A stretch of 34,721 bases of DNA from an uncultured Bacteroidota bacterium. GTDB lineage: Bacteria > Bacteroidota > Bacteroidia > Chitinophagales > Chitinophagaceae. How positions within the stretch are numbered: the stretch's first letter is position 1; each line of letters starts with the position of its first letter. Under the pieces are notes generated by a model. The model worked only from the letters and a program-made list of their open reading frames with translations, did no database searches and was not told the DNA's origin. Made by a program: the position numbers and the translations under genes. Location: NCBI GenBank assembly GCA_903887415.1, contig CAISPO010000062.1:1-34721 (forward strand), written 5' to 3'. Of this stretch, positions 33,454 through 34,721 are shown piece after piece.

Positions 33454-33966
33454 TCAAATTTGCACGGTCATTTGTAGCAATGACAAATCAAAGCCCTTCT
33501 CCTTAAGCCTGGTAATTATTCCCTGGTAAACTGCATCGCTCATCTTCGGTGTCCTGGATAATATCCACAGATACTTCTTGCTCGGATGGCTCACGACTGC
33601 ATAGCTGTAATCGTCAGCCAGGTCGATAATCCAATACTTAGCTCTGAATGGGAAGAAGAATTGCACCTTCAGCTTTGCATTGCCCGTGTTCTTTTCAACG
33701 AATGCCTTTCCTTTAATATAGGATTGTTTGCCGTTGATGCTGCCTCTGTTGCATCGGTTCTCAACGATTAGATAGCCCTTGTCGGTCATGGTGTATTCAG
33801 CAGTGGTGCAATGGCATCCCTTTTGGAAGCTCATAGGAAATGAAGCTATCTCATACCATTTGCCAGCGTACTTATTCACGTCAACATTGGGGACGGTTTC
33901 AATTGGTTGGGCGTTTGATGTGACTGACATAATGATGGTGAGAAGAGTGAGTAAATATTTGCTCAT
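33454..33966 (-). CDS. Lipocalin (Blc-like)
   Basis: A 170-residue secreted lipocalin. The start at 33966 gives a signal peptide (MSKYLLTLLTIIMSVTSNAQ); an upstream in-frame ATG at 33999 overlaps the preceding gene. Blc/ApoD features: 'VDVNKYAGKWYEIASFP' (the GxW motif at residues 35-37), 'TTAEYTMTDKGYLIVENRC', 'KGKAFVEKNTGNAKLKVQFFFPF', 'YWIIDLADDYSYAVVSHPSKKYLWILSRTP', close in length to bacterial Blc without the lipid anchor. It would bind a fatty acid or lysophospholipid in the periplasm or outside. It is seven bases downstream of the WD40-like gene, so they are co-transcribed. Confidence 0.92.
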   Translation of the reverse strand: MSKYLLTLLTIIMSVTSNAQPIETVPNVDVNKYAGKWYEIASFPMSFQKGCHCTTAEYTMTDKGYLIVENRCNRGSINGKQSYIKGKAFVEKNTGNAKLKVQFFFPFRAKYWIIDLADDYSYAVVSHPSKKYLWILSRTPKMSDAVYQGIITRLKEKGFDLSLLQMTVQI

Positions 33967-33973
33967 TGGTATG

Positions 33974-34276
33974 TTATATTGTTCTGATGAGTGAACCATT
34001 TTCCTTTCTGATTTCAGTTTTGCCTTTACTGGTAGTTAGTGCAATATCAGAACCATGCCATCTGGCGTTGGTTGCGTCACCGTTACCAATAGTTCTTATT
34101 AGTGAACCGTTTTCCTTTCGGATCTCAACTTTTCCTTTTACCGTAGTTATTGCGACGATTGACTGGTCGGAGTTAAAGTCGGCATTAATGGCATCGCCAT
34201 TACCTATGTTACGAATAAGAGAGCCATTATCCTTTCGGATTTCAACTTTGCCGTTCGTTACTTTTAAAATATTCAT
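33974..34276 (-). CDS. 100-residue WD40-like repeat protein
   Basis: A very short protein made of repeats: 'GKVEIRKDNGSLIRNIGNGDA', then a spacer 'INADFNSDQSIVAITT', again 'GKVEIRKENGSLIRTIGNGDA', a second spacer 'TNARWHGSDIALTT', and a final 'GKTEIRKENGSLIRTI'. The units resemble WD40/beta-propeller blades (..a.fn.d...va.t...g.v.i.....G..irti), about 36 residues each, with about two and a half units. A full propeller needs more blades, so several copies may assemble together. No signal peptide. It is followed after seven bases by the lipocalin gene in the same direction. Homologues of this size in Bacteroidota are my recollection, not checked. Confidence 0.8.
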   Translation of the reverse strand: MNILKVTNGKVEIRKDNGSLIRNIGNGDAINADFNSDQSIVAITTVKGKVEIRKENGSLIRTIGNGDATNARWHGSDIALTTSKGKTEIRKENGSLIRTI

Positions 34277-34576
34277 AGTACAATTTTTATTAGTTATTAA
34301 TACTGTCCTATACCTGCATTCCTTGTTACGAAAATCACTATAGTCTTATTAACCGATTACAACATCAACCTCAATTAATCAGGCTTTATAGCTCGGCACC
34401 ATACTATTCTACCTCTTTGAAATAACTACGATAAAGCCCGAAAAATTGGTTAGGAGGGGGCTATATCCTTATACATATGCTTACGCATCCTTTATTGCAT
34501 TTCATTCTCATTGTAATGTGTTGTTGAAAAATGGTAATACAAAGGACAGTATTGAAAGGGGGTGAAGGGTTTCTTT
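34277..34576. other. Intergenic region with inverted repeats
   Basis: About 300 bases without a credible gene on either strand. An 11-bp inverted repeat (aatactgtcct at 34299 and its complement at 34543) brackets most of it, and ggctttat/ataaagcc pairs lie at 34382 and 34432. No terminator with a T tract and no tRNA-like fold is visible. Confidence 0.5.
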
Positions 34577-34721
34577 TTATAGAAGATTTAAAGAGTACTC
34601 ATGAAGTACTTTATTCCATTTTTGCACTACATCTTTATTTATCATCAAAGATTCTTCGTTAGCAACTTGATTATTTTCATTTTTACCGAACGACAGGAAA
34701 TTAAAGCTACCAAGTATATAA
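34577..34721 (-). CDS. Phospholipase D-like (HKD) protein, C-terminal end only
   Basis: The - strand reads open from the window edge to a TAA at 34577-34579, giving 48 residues. They begin 'YILGSFNFLSFGKN' and continue '..ANEESLMINKDVVQKW' before ending 'HEYSLNLL'. The 'lGSfNfl' plus 'NEES' pattern is the part just after the second HxKxxxxD motif of phospholipase D-superfamily proteins, where the Gly-Ser-x-Asn and Glu line the active site. The rest lies to the right of the window. PLD-like proteins of this sort may be nucleases or lipases, some in defence loci. Confidence 0.75.
   Translation of the reverse strand, partial: YILGSFNFLSFGKNENNQVANEESLMINKDVVQKWNKVLHEYSLNLL

Noticed and set aside
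1..34721. CRISPR array, insertion sequence or integrase
   Set aside because: No array of short direct repeats with unique spacers, no transposase or recombinase motifs, and no terminal inverted repeats with target duplication were found.

Overview
The window looks like chromosomal DNA of a Bacteroidota bacterium, most likely of the Chitinophagales/Chitinophagaceae type. I infer this from three things: large secreted proteins ending in type IX secretion (T9SS) sorting domains, Bacteroidota-style promoters (TAnnTTTG -7 box, sometimes a TTTG/TTG -33 box), and many small lipoproteins and signal-peptide proteins of unknown function. No species can be named from the sequence alone.

Layout. Positions 1-137 hold the 3' end of a 5S rRNA gene and its terminator, so an rRNA operon lies to the left. 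Positions 205-4181 carry small exported proteins: two unknowns on the + strand, then a Sel1/TPR-plus-LprI-like protein and a glutathione-peroxidase-fold protein lacking its catalytic cysteine, both on the - strand. Positions 4380-11473 are one very large T9SS-secreted kelch/Ig-repeat protein, split into two reading frames at a G7 tract. A barrel-like outer-membrane protein, a DUF1697 protein and a small secreted protein follow. Next comes a second T9SS giant (13548-17135) with a glycine-rich head and a C-terminal five-domain module shared with the first. Positions 17360-19386 hold two small exported proteins and a lone pyruvate dehydrogenase E1-beta gene. Positions 20175-26302 are a tripartite RND efflux locus in the order small exported protein, TolC-type channel, RND pump, membrane fusion lipoprotein, preceded by a perfect 18-bp hairpin. 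An MFS transporter and an NTF2-like lipoprotein (26460-28158) come before a tRNA-Ser(UGA) gene with a very clear promoter.

To the right of the tRNA the sequence appears AT-richer and the gene content is accessory in character: an unknown protein, a PETase/dienelactone-type hydrolase, a Fic AMP-transferase-family protein, an HU-like protein, an HxlR repressor divergent from a DoxX/YciI/muconolactone-isomerase-like operon, a lipocalin paired with a tiny WD40-like repeat protein, and at the right edge the C-terminus of a phospholipase D-like (HKD) protein. Three copies of a 14-bp repeat sit just downstream of the tRNA. No integrase is visible, so an integrated island is only a suggestion.

The most notable observations are the frameshifted giant adhesin-like gene with an exact 465-bp (155-codon) two-domain super-repeat, the C-terminal module shared by the two T9SS giants, the catalytically dead GPx homologue, the hairpin before the efflux operon, the RND pump with a D-E relay pair and no TM10 lysine, several genes whose -7 box lies only 4-5 bases before the start codon (predicted leaderless mRNAs), and the 100-residue WD40-like fragment protein. 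I did not find a CRISPR array, an insertion sequence or a recognisable complete defence system.
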